Shown here one piece after another: positions 1 to 9,899 of a DNA stretch of 64,000 bases. Positions within the stretch are counted from its first letter, which is position 1; every line of letters begins with the position of its first letter. The stretch is taken from the NCBI GenBank assembly GCA_047967505.1, contig CM106541.1; one strand, given 5' to 3'. This DNA comes from Dipteris shenzhenensis (taxonomy: Eukaryota; Polypodiophyta; Polypodiopsida; Gleicheniales). The translations under genes were made by a program, and so were the position numbers. The notes under the pieces were generated by a model, which searched no databases, was not told the origin of the DNA, and worked only from the letters and a program-made list of their open reading frames with translations.

Positions 1-97
1 CTTCCCTTCCCCCTTGCCCCCCCACGCCCGCCCCCTGTCGCTGCCCCTGCCCCTTCCCCCCTCCCCGTCGTCGCTCCCCCTTCCCTCCGCCCGCCCC

Positions 98-205
98 CTT
101 CCCTTCCCCCTTGCCCCCCCCCGTGCCCGCCCCCTGCCCCTTCCGTCGACTGTCGACGGAAGGGGCAGGGGGCGGGCGCGGGGGGGGCAAGGGGGAAAGG
201 AAGGG
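98..205. repeat. Inverted repeat (fold-back) centred at 151
   Basis: The 26 bases at 125-150 are exactly the reverse complement of 152-177, with a single T at 151 between two GTCGAC sites. The symmetry continues outward with few mismatches to about 98 and 205 (CCCTTGCCCCCCC on the left, GGGGGGGCAAGGG on the right). The arms are therefore about 53 bp with a 1-nt centre, long enough to extrude as a cruciform. It could be the head-to-head junction of a duplicated G-rich tract or the tip of a fold-back transposon. Confidence 0.8.
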
Positions 206-393
206 GGGGGCGTGGGGAGGGCAAGGGGGTGGGCGAAGGGAAGGGGGGGGCGTGGGGAGGGCAAGGGGGCAGGCGAGGGGGCGTGGGGAGGGCAAAGGGG
301 CGGGCGAGGGGCGGGGAGGGCAAGGGGGCGGGCGAGGGGCGGGGAAGGGGGCATGGGGAGGGCGAGGGGCGGGGAGGGGGGCATCGCCCCCCT

Positions 394-453
394 CACCTGT
401 TGCGTGCGAAACAGGTGGGGGGATCCCCCCACCTGTTGCGCACGCAACAGGTG
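394..453. repeat. Nested palindromic module, copy A
   Basis: Two 24-nt palindromes (394-417 and 430-453, core CACCTGTTGCG) flank a G-run/GGATCC/C-run centre, so each half is a hairpin and the whole 60-nt unit is also a near-palindrome. The second hairpin has perfect 11-bp arms around a CA centre. The first has two mismatches. A smaller hairpin (GGGGGGC-ATC-GCCCCCC) sits just upstream near 376-392. The CAGGTG/CACCTG ends are E-box-like, but no function can be read from that alone. Confidence 0.8.
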
Positions 454-542
454 CGGGGCGGGGGCAAGGGGAGGGGTGCGGGCAAGGGGAGGGGCGGGCA
501 AGGGGGAGGGGGCGCAGGCGGGGAGGGGGGCATCGCCCCCCT

Positions 543-602
543 CACCTGTTGCGTGCGCAATAGGTGGGGGGGATCCCCCACCTGTTGCGCACGCAACAGG
601 TG
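543..602. repeat. Nested palindromic module, copy B
   Basis: This is a second copy of the 60-nt module, 149 nt downstream of copy A, with hairpins at 543-566 and 579-602 around the same GGATCC centre and the same upstream GGGGGGCATCGCCCCCCT context. The mismatch pattern differs from copy A: one arm here reads CAATAGGTG where copy A reads GAAACAGGTG. The two copies have therefore diverged independently while keeping the fold. Confidence 0.8.
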
Positions 603-735
603 CGGGGCGAGGGCAAGGGGAGAGGTGGGGCGATGCGGTGCGGGCAAGGGGAGGGGAGGGGCGGGGCGGGGCAGGTGTGGGGGGGCAAGGGGGAAGGGAA
701 GGGGGCGGGCGCGGGGAGGGCAAGGGGGAGGGGGT

Positions 736-3299
736 ACTTAATGCCTTAGAAGCATTGAAGAAAATGTGGGATGCATTTCCAAGTGGTGGTGTTGAACCTT
801 CAGCAGCACTAAGTATGCCATCTATAACATATAACCCTCAAGTACCGTCAATATCTGTGGCGGTAACTCTGGTAACTCCAGCAAGTGTAACTACAGTATC
901 TCCAACTGTACCTACACCATCAACTGCTGCAACTACAGGAACAAGAAGGAGTGATCATGGAGCAGACTCAAGTGCTATAGCTATTCCCAAAAAGAGAGTA
1001 AAAATAACTCCTACTCCCCATGCAGGTCGCTCGAGTGCAGGCTATTTAAAACCAGGCGAAAAATTGGATAGTGATGAAGAGGAAGATCAGCAAGAAGAAG
1101 ATACAAGTCTCGAAGACTTTTCTATAAGTGTGGCAGACTTACATCCTCCAGAGGATGAGAGATACATTTGGGGATTTTCACAATTTAGCGTGGCCACAAT
1201 GCTTATTGATCGAGCTTCATTGTTCACAAATCAAAGAAAGCTCGATAAGATATTTGCATGCAAATTGTATGAAGATACAAGGAAAACAAGAACTCCAGTT
1301 GCCACTAATATCACTCTTCGTCCTATGGCATTTAAGAGACTTCAAGAAGATGATCCTACATTGCCTGATGTCACATTTCAAAAGCGCGTGGACTTTCTTG
1401 ATGCTTTTGAGAACTTTAGAAGGAGTGACTTTGTTCGTGGAGAGGCTTTGTACCAAAGCTGATATGGGAGTGATATCGAGAAGAGATACATGCTGGCAAA
1501 GAATAGATTCTTTGAAAGATGCAAGTTTGAGCCCATTGATGGGCAACACTTTTGTGAAGCTTGCAGGATCACCCTTGATGAGGGAAGAAAAGGAAACTTG
1601 CCACAGATTGAGTGGATGGAAAAGTTTCAACGGGTCATTTGTCATATATGCATATTTAACGATGACTCAAAGTACATTCTAGAATTAGAGAGGCTGAATT
1701 TTGCTCCATTTAGGTTGAAAAAAAGCTTTTCTCTTTCTAAGATCTTGATAAAGGCAAGGGAGTTATGGATGGGCTGTGGAAAGCCACAAACAGTGAAGGG
1801 CAGGAGACTTACATCAGAGTACATGGCAAAGAGGACTCGGTTCTATAAATGCTTGAAAGGTGTTGTAAGCAATACATAAGGCATACCAGGTAATAAGGTT
1901 GAGGCAAAGGATTTGAACACCGCCGTTGCAAGATACAGGGATGTTACTTGCATTGTCTTCCGCGAAAACTCAGTGTTTCAGAGCATTGTGGATGTTTGCC
2001 AAGCATATGAAATAGGGAAGATATCCTTTGAGGACACCAGAGCACATTGCAACTCAGAGGAAAGAAATAAAGAAACCAATGTCTATTGTTTGGTGGAGAG
2101 CTTTAAGGTTTGTTCCAGATGCAATAACAGAAGAAGTATGAAAGAAGATCCTAAGTGGTGACTGCTTCTTTGGAAAGAAGAGCAAGCATAGCAAGTTAGA
2201 TGAAGTGGTCACCTGAATGATTCAAAGTGAGGCTGCTCTCTCGGCACTATTATTTTTATTAAAATCTGATGATGAGTTAGCTGGCAAGTCAATTGATGTG
2301 GATAAGAAGAAAGCACTTAGCCTAGGTCAACTCCTTGATAAGACATGGGCTAGAAAGTGGTTGGCTTCAATGGATGCAGATGCCACACCAACAAAGGATC
2401 TAAGAGCTAAAATGCCAAAGGTTGTTGAGACAGAATATATGGACATCAAGAAAAAGGCCTTGCAGTCCACTACCCAAGGTAGAGCAATTGGTGGTTTAGA
2501 TGATGGTTCTCCATTCAGCTTCTCTTATGATATCCTGCTATCAGAGAATGATACAAAATTTACACACATCAATGGCATTGATATAGAGCATTTCATAACA
2601 ATGAGCGGTCATGCTTGGGAGAAGCCATGCGTATTTTTCATAGATGAATTGCAAGACCTTGCAGTGTCACGGATAGTTGAACTTGTGCGGTTTATCGTAG
2701 AAGGTCCTATGGCAGATAAGAAAAGATCAACGTTGGTCCTGTTCGTGACAGAATCACAAAGGGATGCCCTATATGCGAGTTTGACATCTTCATTTGGGTA
2801 TTTACTTTCAAAAGTATACCATGCTATAGTCCTGCATAATCATATGACTGTCTTGGAAGGCACTGCCATTCAAGTCTTGCAGCCTTTCTTGATGTGCTTC
2901 TTATCGAGGGGTTGTGGTAATCTAATCCAAACTCCTTTAAGGACTCTCGAGCTTCATTACTTTGAGGACAATAAGGTTAAGCTTGATGCAGCAATGGTGG
3001 ATTACAGAAAGCCGATGGATCCTGATGTGATACTAGAGATGACCAAAAATTTATTGAATGATGGGTGGGAAGTAGCAATGTATCGAATGGGTTTTGCTGC
3101 TGAGAAATTGCTACGCCAAGGTAGAAATGTAAATGTCATTGATACCCCCCATCAAATTGAGTTATTTGACACATATTATAGTTGCACTACTTTCTTTGAG
3201 GAGGAAAATGTCAAAGAAGAGGGTAGTGAGTCTGAGGGTGATGATTCTAGCTCAGGTGATGATGAGGATGAAAGCTCTGCATCCGATGACTTACGGTAA
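736..3299 (+). pseudogene. Decayed gene for an unrecognised acidic protein with Walker-B-like motif
   Basis: I do not recognise this family. Coding character is clear in one frame from about 736 to 2080 and then, after a frameshift before about 2082, in a second frame to 3299. It is broken by in-frame stops (TGA near 1460, TAA at 1877, TGA near 2139, TGA just before 2217). Visible parts: a Ser/Thr/Pro-rich N-terminal segment with a basic PKKRVK-type nuclear-localisation-like motif, an acidic DSDEEEDQQEE stretch, then a folded-looking region with paired CxxC motifs (FCEAC and CHIC, about 1550-1650). In the last third there is VFFIDELQDLA, resembling a Walker B box, followed about 20 residues later by a hydrophobic strand and FVTES. 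No Walker A was found. The C-terminus is acidic (EGSESEGDDSSSGDDEDE). The frame ends at a good splice-donor-like sequence (ACG|GTAAGA, about 3294), so an intron there is possible. It could be a degenerate host gene or the main protein of an undescribed mobile element. Confidence 0.55.
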
Positions 3300-3592
3300 G
3301 AAGAAATCCGCACAAAGAATAAGACCAGGAGGAGTTACCAGGAGGCATAGATGGTTCTTCAACCATGACCTTACAGACTCCAGAGCAGCCTACTAGTCAG
3401 GAACCTAGTAGCCAAGTCCCTACTTACCAAGAACTTGGTCATGAGACTCTAGAGCAGCCTACTAGTCAGGTGCTTGGAACTGAAGAGCAAACTACTGAGG
3501 ACCTTGCTACTAAGACTCCAGTCTTAGAGCAGCCTATTAGTCAGGACCCTGGTAGTCAAGGGCCTGGCATTGAGGACATTGGTACTGAGTAA
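3300..3592 (+). pseudogene. Repeat-containing C-terminal tail of the preceding gene (tentative)
   Basis: An open frame at 3365-3592 encodes a Gln/Thr/Pro/Ser-rich tail with three copies of an EQPTSQ/EQPISQ-type motif spaced about 25-35 residues apart, and it stops just before a 3'UTR-like stretch. It is in a different frame from the unknown gene upstream. A splice or frameshift between about 3294 and 3365 would join them (inference). No ATG-centred gene of its own is convincing, and it may equally be a degenerate minisatellite. Confidence 0.35.
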
Positions 3593-3651
3593 CATGATGG
3601 CTAACGGCTTTGTAATCACAAGTTTTGAACTTCTATGTAAAGCTAATATCT

Positions 3652-3657
3652 AATAAA
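3652..3657 (+). terminator. Poly(A) signal AATAAA
   Basis: A canonical AATAAA lies 60 nt after the stop codon of the tail frame, inside AT-rich, 3'UTR-like sequence followed by T-runs. Its position supports a transcription unit reading left to right across 736-3660. Confidence 0.45.
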
Positions 3658-3749
3658 AAGTTTACTACTTTTTTTATTTCTTTGCTCTCATTATTGTGTA
3701 TAAAGATTGTTTATGAGGGCCATTTTATACTTAACGGTGTTTTTTAATA

Positions 3750-4135
3750 CCAAGTGTGGTGTATATGTACACTACTTACACATAAAAGCATTTATCTACA
3801 CTACCTTTCTAAGGGCTTTATGTACACCACCTTTCTAAAAGAAATGGTCAGAAAGGTGTGTGCACACCACTTATACATAAAGGTGTTTATTTACACCACC
3901 TTTCTAAGAGAATTGGTCATCTATTGATGTTCTTAGGTGATTATGAAGATGTTTATGTAGACCACTTTGTAAGAGAATTGGTCATCTATTGATGTTCTTA
4001 GGTGATAGTTGCTCAATTCACAAGAAGTTATGAAGATGTTTATGTAGACCACTTTGTAAGAGATTTTTGTGAAGTTATGAAGATGTTTATGTAGACCACC
4101 TTTGTAAGAGATTTGGTTATGCATTGATGTTCTTA
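3750..4135. repeat. Two families of degenerate tandem repeats
   Basis: From about 3750 to 3910 a short unit recurs (ACACCACCTTTCTAAGAG with a GTGTAC/ACAC spacer). From about 3911 to 4135 a second family takes over: TGAAGATGTTTATGTAGACC occurs three times (about 3943, 4031 and 4077) and GGTCATCTATTGATGTTCTT twice in full plus one variant. The second family grows out of the first, which shares its GAGAATTGGTCA end. Small reading frames here are by-products of the repetition. Confidence 0.8.
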
Positions 4136-4201
4136 GTACTTAATCATTAAATCTTTTGTTTTGAGTTGGCAAATCTAGTTCAAAAAACAACATTACTAGT
4201 A

Positions 4202-4276
4202 TATTCAAAAATTTTGGACTGTTTTTTAGTCCATTTCTCAAATTGGACTTTACACAAGTCCAAAAATTTTGAATAG
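4202..4276. repeat. 19-bp perfect inverted repeat around a 37-nt loop
   Basis: The sequence TATTCAAAAATTTTGGACT at 4202-4220 is exactly the reverse complement of 4258-4276. The loop contains further AGTCCA/TGGACT pairing. This is a strong hairpin in AT-rich DNA and could be the tips of a very small MITE or a chance AT palindrome. No flanking target duplication is evident. Confidence 0.7.
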
Positions 4277-4933
4277 TGTGTTTATGTAACCCCTTCCCTT
4301 TGATAGCCCAGATATTTGTTTGCACCCAATATGCCAGTGTTTGTTTGATAACTCAATTGGCTATTATGCTCTACCTTGTCGCCACAAATTTCATATTTAT
4401 TATCTAGTAGATTACTTGCCGACTAGATCTATTTGTCCACTTTGTAAAGCCCAACTATCAATGGCATTGTACATGGTGTTGAGCTTATAATTAGGACAAC
4501 TATATCTAGGATCATGACTTTCACCTCTCACAATGTATACATTCTCTATGTGACTTTGTTTCAAGTTATATGTTCGTTCAATTTTATATGGTACAATTAT
4601 GAATGAATAAAGTAATTAAGTAATTAAAATTTATAGAATAAATTAGGTTCAATTCTAAATCAAAATGTGCAACTAAATGGAAAAACATTTAGCATTTGCA
4701 ATTAAATTTTATTGAACTCACATGTGCATTCGATCCAAATTGGCAAACTAGCAATCCTCAATATTTAGGTTTCTATCTCACATTAAAATGATAAAACTTA
4801 AATGAGAAGGCATTTTCTATTTGCCATTGAAATATACATTTAAGACTAAAGAATAGAGTATTTTTCATAAAAATTGCCATTAAAATTAAAGAACTGACTC
4901 AGTCATGAATATTTGTATGCACTTTCATAACAA

Positions 4934-4935
<2 letters not shown>

Positions 4936-4984
<49 letters not shown>
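4936..4984. repeat. (CT)n microsatellite
   Basis: About 49 nt of uninterrupted CT. The Leu/Ser reading frame across it is an artefact. Confidence 0.95.
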
Positions 4985-4988
<4 letters not shown>

Positions 4989-5100
4989 AAAACTTTTCTC
5001 CAAATTCATCCAAAAAGAATATTACCAAAGACAAGGAATATCACTTTGCATATGGTTCTTTTGGACGTCATTTCTATTGCATATAATGGTGAGTGGTATT

Positions 5101-5535
5101 CTAGTTTGCATGCTCTTGAGAAAATAACCCGGTCAAAAGCACTACAATTGGCATTACCACCTAGAGGCCTATGCGATTTGGTGACACAAAAGAATCAAAT
5201 CTTCAAATCCCAAACCCTAAACACAAGACATTTACAATGCACGATGAGACAATACCATACTACCACCCATCGAGAGCATGCAATGAGACAATACCATATA
5301 GAGGAAAAACTTTATCTCTAGTTTGCATGCTCTTGAGAAAATAACCCGGTCAAGAGCACTAAAATTGGCATTACCACCTAGAGGCCTATGCGATTTGGTG
5401 ACACAAAAGAACCAAATCTTCAAATCCCAAACCCTAAACACAAGACATTTACAATGCACGATGAGACAATACCATACTACCACCCATCGAGAGCATGCAA
5501 TGAGACAATACCATACAGAGGAAAAAATTTATCTC
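5101..5535. repeat. Tandem duplication, 217-bp unit, two copies
   Basis: The segment 5101-5317 is repeated head-to-tail at 5318 to about 5535 with only a handful of substitutions (for example AAAAGC against AGAGC and AATCAAATC against AACCAAATC). Each unit also contains an internal short repeat, ATGAGACAATACCATA. The high similarity of the copies means the duplication is fairly recent. The overlapping short frames on both strands are duplicated accordingly and show no recognisable domain. Confidence 0.9.
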
Positions 5536-5595
5536 GCCCTAAACTTGTGACTTGCAATCAAAAAATAACAACACATTTAGAATTCAATGAGACAT

Positions 5596-7090
5596 TCAAA
5601 GCCCACTATCATCAATGTCCTCATCTTCAGGCCCATGTGGAAGGTAAATATTATTTCCTTCATCTTTATCCGATTCATCCTCCTCATTGCTATCCTCCTT
5701 AGATGTTGCACCATTAGTCCCTTTCTCATCCTCTTCTTAGGGTTCTGCGATCTGCAATGATGGGACTACTTCATGTTGGATAGCATCAAGTGGGATATCG
5801 TAGGTACATTTTGGAACTTTTTCCTCATATCCCACATCTCCTAATGTTTCCAGCATTTTATGATTGGCATAGATGTACATTAGCTTCTCAGCCTAATCCT
5901 TTAGAAGTATATTCTATAAAGTACTATGAGTGTACTTGTAATGACTCCAGTTTCTTTCTGAGCCCAAGTTTGAGCATGTCTAAGGAAGAACCCTCATTGC
6001 AATCAGGCATTGAAGCTCACATGTGCCACCATTCATCATCCACCATTTCCAAGCAGATGTAGTTTTTGCCAATGCTTGAACATCGCTCCATGCAAACAAC
6101 CCCTCCTTGCATCGATACTTGGCTAACTTGTTACAACACTTGGGAAACTCATGGTTTTGGGGATACTACTGTCGCACAACCTTATGAAAGTCATGCATAA
6201 AAATTGGGATCTCTTTAGGCTTCATATTCCACCACTCGGGGTCTAAAGGGTAACCAATACTATGCAAGGGATTGTGAGCTTGCTCCCATTGAGGCCTAAA
6301 AATTTGCACAACTCCTTGCGTTTTGTAGCATTAAATGGTATTCTCTCATTCTCTTGGCCTGGGTGAGTAGGGGGATTCCTCGCATTGCTCAATACTCCAA
6401 AAGTGCATCCATGCTTTTTCGATTGTTGGAGCCTTTTAGTCCAAATCCCTAAGCCCATATAATATAGGTTTTATAATATTATAAGTATCCTCAAACCGTT
6501 TCCATAATGTAGGGGATCCCAAGGTTTCTTTTAGGTCATGCATTTTCTCCTTTATTGCCCTATTGGTCAACTCTGACATCCATCATTCAAATGCATCACA
6601 ATGAAATGTATCTACTATAAGAAAACTCCTATTATTCACCAAGGAGTGGAAAGTGTAGAAGTACATAGAAAATATCACGGTTGCTGACAATCACAACATG
6701 GTAAAACCATCATGAGACATAAAGATTGCTTCGAGATGTTTCTTTGATCGTATTAACTTCATAATGTCTTGAGCCTCACAAACAATCTCTTTGAACCATG
6801 GCACCAGTTTAGACCAATATTTCAATGCAAGATTTAAAGTATTCATACAACACACAGATGTATATAGATGGATATACTCCCTTTGCAATATTCTACCCGC
6901 CTTTTTACAACTCTTGGCATTATCCATGACAACCTGCACAAACCTTTTAGGGCCTAACTCTCTTATAACCTTTGATAATACACCATCTATATATGTCCCC
7001 AAATTCTTTACATGTGAGGCATTAATTGACATGTGGAAGGCCTCCGCACGCAGAGATATAACCATCACATTCAGTAGGCTGTGCCATAGT
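5596..7090 (-). pseudogene. hAT-superfamily transposase pseudogene (DUF659-type), N-terminally truncated
   Basis: Reading right to left, the best-preserved part (7068-6691, 125 residues) matches the plant hAT/DUF659 transposase pattern. It has a FHMSINAS strand, a VVMDNAKSCKKAGRIL block holding the aspartate characteristic of the RNase-H-like fold, and an SVCCMNTLNLAL helix corresponding to the usual CxxHxLNL segment, with Met-Asn where Cys/Ala-His is expected. Further on, LWKRFEDTYNIIKPILYGLR followed by EKAWMHFW continues the family pattern, interrupted by several stops. The frame ends in a very acidic tail (DSNEEDESDKDEG) with a TGA at 5598-5596. The zinc-finger BED N-terminus is missing, and no terminal inverted repeats or 8-bp target duplication were identified. 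It is a dead, truncated copy. Confidence 0.7.
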
Positions 7091-7773
7091 TAAACTAAGC
7101 ACCCAAGTGATGGTTTGGAATAGCTTATAATAGGGGTGCATGACTGAGGGATGCAAATGGTCCCTTGAGCTATAAGACAAGTCTAGGAAAAGAATGCTAG
7201 AAGAGAATGAAAGTTCAAGAGCACTAAACAATGCTAAAGGGAATTCATGCCTAGAAGACAATAGACAATTCCTCGACAATTCCTAAAGATCTACCATCTA
7301 GATGAGTGCTAGATGCATGACCATTATTATGATTAAATGGTCATGGTAAATCAAGCATCTAACAGATGTTATAATTTCCTATAGATGCAAGATGATTACT
7401 AGAAAAATGCTAGAAAGGTGATGCCCACCATTAATCAATCTTGTAGTAGCCATCGCTCATCTCTAAAGCTAGATATAGGCAAGCTAATGCCCCGCCAATG
7501 CATTTGCCAAAATCCCTAGCCATATGCTAGAAGGGGATGGCCTATAATGATCGTAGAAAGGATACTCTTAGCCAATCATGCTAAGATGAAAAATGAACCA
7601 GATGGGCTTTAGTGATGGTTTACTTGTATTAGTGCATAGGTGATGAACACAACCTAAATTCAAAAACAAGCCTCTAACTCTAGTTGGAAACTAGAGAGAA
7701 TGTTTGTTTTCCTATTATAGTTTTTCTCAAGAATTTTATGCTCATAAAAGACTTTGCACCCGATTGGTGCTTG

Positions 7774-7778
<5 letters not shown>

Positions 7779-7855
<77 letters not shown>
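7779..7855. repeat. (GA)n microsatellite
   Basis: About 77 nt of GA with two or three interruptions. The overlapping frames on both strands are artefacts. Confidence 0.95.
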
Positions 7856-7856
<1 letters not shown>

Positions 7857-8056
7857 ATAACTATAAGTGCCTTGGCATTTGATTGCACACAAATAAATTT
7901 TGTGCAATGGTTGAGAGAAGCTTGCAATGTGCTAATGTTTGATGCTACCAAGCATTTGGAGCTTATCTAAAAATTTAGAGTACCTTGACTATTTTTAGTT
8001 ACAATGAAGTGGGAATCCCTAAAAGGATTAGGCATCTACTTATACACAATATACTT

Positions 8057-8098
8057 GTGTCATTATTAGAAGAAATCGTGTCATTATTAGAAGAAATC
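8057..8098. repeat. 21-bp direct tandem duplication
   Basis: GTGTCATTATTAGAAGAAAT-C occurs at 8057-8077 and again immediately at 8078-8098 without a mismatch. Confidence 0.85.
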
Positions 8099-8311
8099 TA
8101 ACAACATGCGAATTTGGTATTGCCAAGCATTTTGATTTTGACTATAAATCCATAGTCATCCTTGAAAAAACATTTCCTAAAAGTAGAAGTAATACATATG
8201 GTAATGCCTAGCAAAGTGTGCTAGGATGAGGGCATCCATGATGACTAGCCTAGCCTCAGCCTGGCAAGATGACGTATGCATCAAGTTGATGTTGTACCCA
8301 TCTATCATAAA

Positions 8312-8439
8312 GTGGGAGTGGCCCTCTATATAAATATTGAAGAGTGGGAGCAAATCGTTATATAAATATCAAAGGGTGGGAGTAACCTAGTACATAAGTA
8401 TTGAAAGCTAGAGCAAGCCTATTATATAAATATTGGAGC
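8312..8439. repeat. Degenerate tandem repeat, 4 units of 32 bp
   Basis: Units start at 8312, 8344, 8376 and 8408, each of the form GTGGGAG...TATATAAATATTGAAG. The exact 32-bp register holds across all four although the copies differ at several positions. The repeated TATATAAATA could act as weak TATA boxes, but no gene lies downstream. Confidence 0.75.
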
Positions 8440-9319
8440 GAACTAGAGAGAACCACTTATGTATATGCATCAGTATGCTCAAAAGTCTACTTAGGCATCA
8501 AGACAAAAAAGCTAGTTGCTCGTATATAAATCACACACAGACATGTGAGAGGGTGAATAGACCTGAAATGAGATATTAGCCTCATATGAGATCCTTTGAA
8601 CTTTGATTAAGGCTCGTGAATCTTAAAATCTAGCAAGATCTAGATAGGAAAATCAAAGAAGGGTTCTAACAAAAAAGTGGCGAGAAGAACTAATTAGCAT
8701 GCCAGGTGCAACTAAGAGGATGTCCAAAATGAGCTATCAAGGTATTAAGGATGATGCCTGGGTATGGATTATTTGCTCTTAACATGGAAAATGCTAAGAG
8801 TTGGCAATTGGGGTTCAAATGCTAAGGACATGGGAAGGAATGTGACATGCATGGATAAGGTTACAATTACATGTGGAATTCATTTGCAAATCTTGACCAT
8901 GGGTTAGGATGACTATAATAGAAATTGCATCAAGCATATTTAATTCATGCGTGTTGGTATGAACATATGTGGAAAATGGAGCTAGTATGGGCATCTATAT
9001 CTACAATGGGAATGTTGTTATGAGGTGCCATGATGAGTACTTGATTATATTAAATCTTATTTATGCCCTAATAGATATAGAGAATGAGAAGAGTGATATA
9101 TAATTTTAATTCATCATATTAAATAAATGAGTCGTGATCAACATTAGGGCATGTAATGGCCATGTCTTAGGGAAAGGTAAATAATGAACATAGCCTTATT
9201 AAGGGAAATGATTTGTTGTTAAATAGCTTAAGGCTATTAAAACAGATCCTAGCAAGAAGCTAGAAGGAAAAGTGTTTGTTTAACATTGCAATACATTTGT
9301 TGGGACAAGAAATAAAAAC

Positions 9320-9560
9320 ATGGGCTTTGTTGGGGAGTTTGGTCCAATTTGAGAGCTTTGCACATTGCAAAGTTAGGTTGATATTGCAAGAGATGTTTAT
9401 GTAGTCATGAGGATATTCTTCACATTTTTATGGTTTGCTCATTTGCTTGGAAAAAATTTTGTGGTCTGATTGCAATTACTTGCAACTAGAATGCTTGTCT
9501 ACTAGGCAATGTCATTAACATTCTAGAGGCAAAATGGACTCAGTTTTGTGCTATAGTTCT
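9320..9560 (+). pseudogene. LINE (non-LTR retrotransposon) zf-RVT remnant
   Basis: One frame, with a single internal stop, reads a WSNLRALHIAKLG segment and then CKRC...SHEDILHIFMVCSFAWKKF. This is the CxxC...HxxxxC zinc-binding pattern (with the typical ED-x-x-H and a following Trp) at the C-terminus of plant LINE ORF2 proteins, known as the zf-RVT family. Nothing upstream gives a recognisable reverse transcriptase, so only the 3' end of an old LINE survives, as expected for 5'-truncated copies. Confidence 0.5.
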
Positions 9561-9899
9561 ATGTCATTGTGGCTTGCTACAAAAAAACTTTAGTTGTCAA
9601 AAATATCGTTACTAACCTTCATTTGAAATTTATGCCTTTTGTACATAGGTCAAGATGTGCTAGAGAAATGACACAACAAAAAACTTTTAAACCAATGCAT
9701 GTGTGAATTGGCAAGTAGTCATTCCTTGTGTAGTAGATTCTAGATTCTTTTTTTGGTGCAAATCTAGGCTCAATTTTTCCAATAAGCTCAAATTTGAATT
9801 CTTCATTTAGTCATGGATTCACAATCTTTTTAAAATAGCTGGATAATGTTTTATCAAAAAGACCCTAGGACTTGTGTTCCTAAAAAAAGGTATAATATT

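Larger units (their letters stand above)
1..735. repeat. G/C-rich strand-asymmetric low-complexity block
   Basis: The block starts C-rich (about 1-150) and then becomes G-rich (about 152-735), built from reiterated GGGCAAGGGG, GGCGGGCGAGGGG and GGGGAGGGC words. The switch in strand composition lies at the centre of an inverted repeat near 151. Many runs of four or more G make quadruplex formation on the G-rich strand plausible (inference). The reading frame that crosses it gives only Gly/Arg/Ala or Pro/Leu low-complexity peptide, so I do not regard it as coding. It ends abruptly near 735, where ordinary AT-balanced coding-like sequence begins. Composition differs from everything else in the window. 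Confidence 0.85.

Noticed and set aside
14-735. Long reading frame across the GC-rich block, as the N-terminus of a 482-residue protein
   Set aside because: It encodes only Pro/Leu or Gly/Arg low complexity. Several frames on both strands are open here because of composition. Real coding character starts near 736.
4905-5550. Reading frames over the 217-bp duplication
   Set aside because: They are short, duplicated with the DNA and carry no domain. They begin in a (CT)n tract.
7680-7970. Leu/Ser and Arg/Glu repeat proteins
   Set aside because: Pure translation of a (GA)n/(CT)n microsatellite. The same applies at 15716-16172, 17214-17601, 53793-54015 and 62004-62195.
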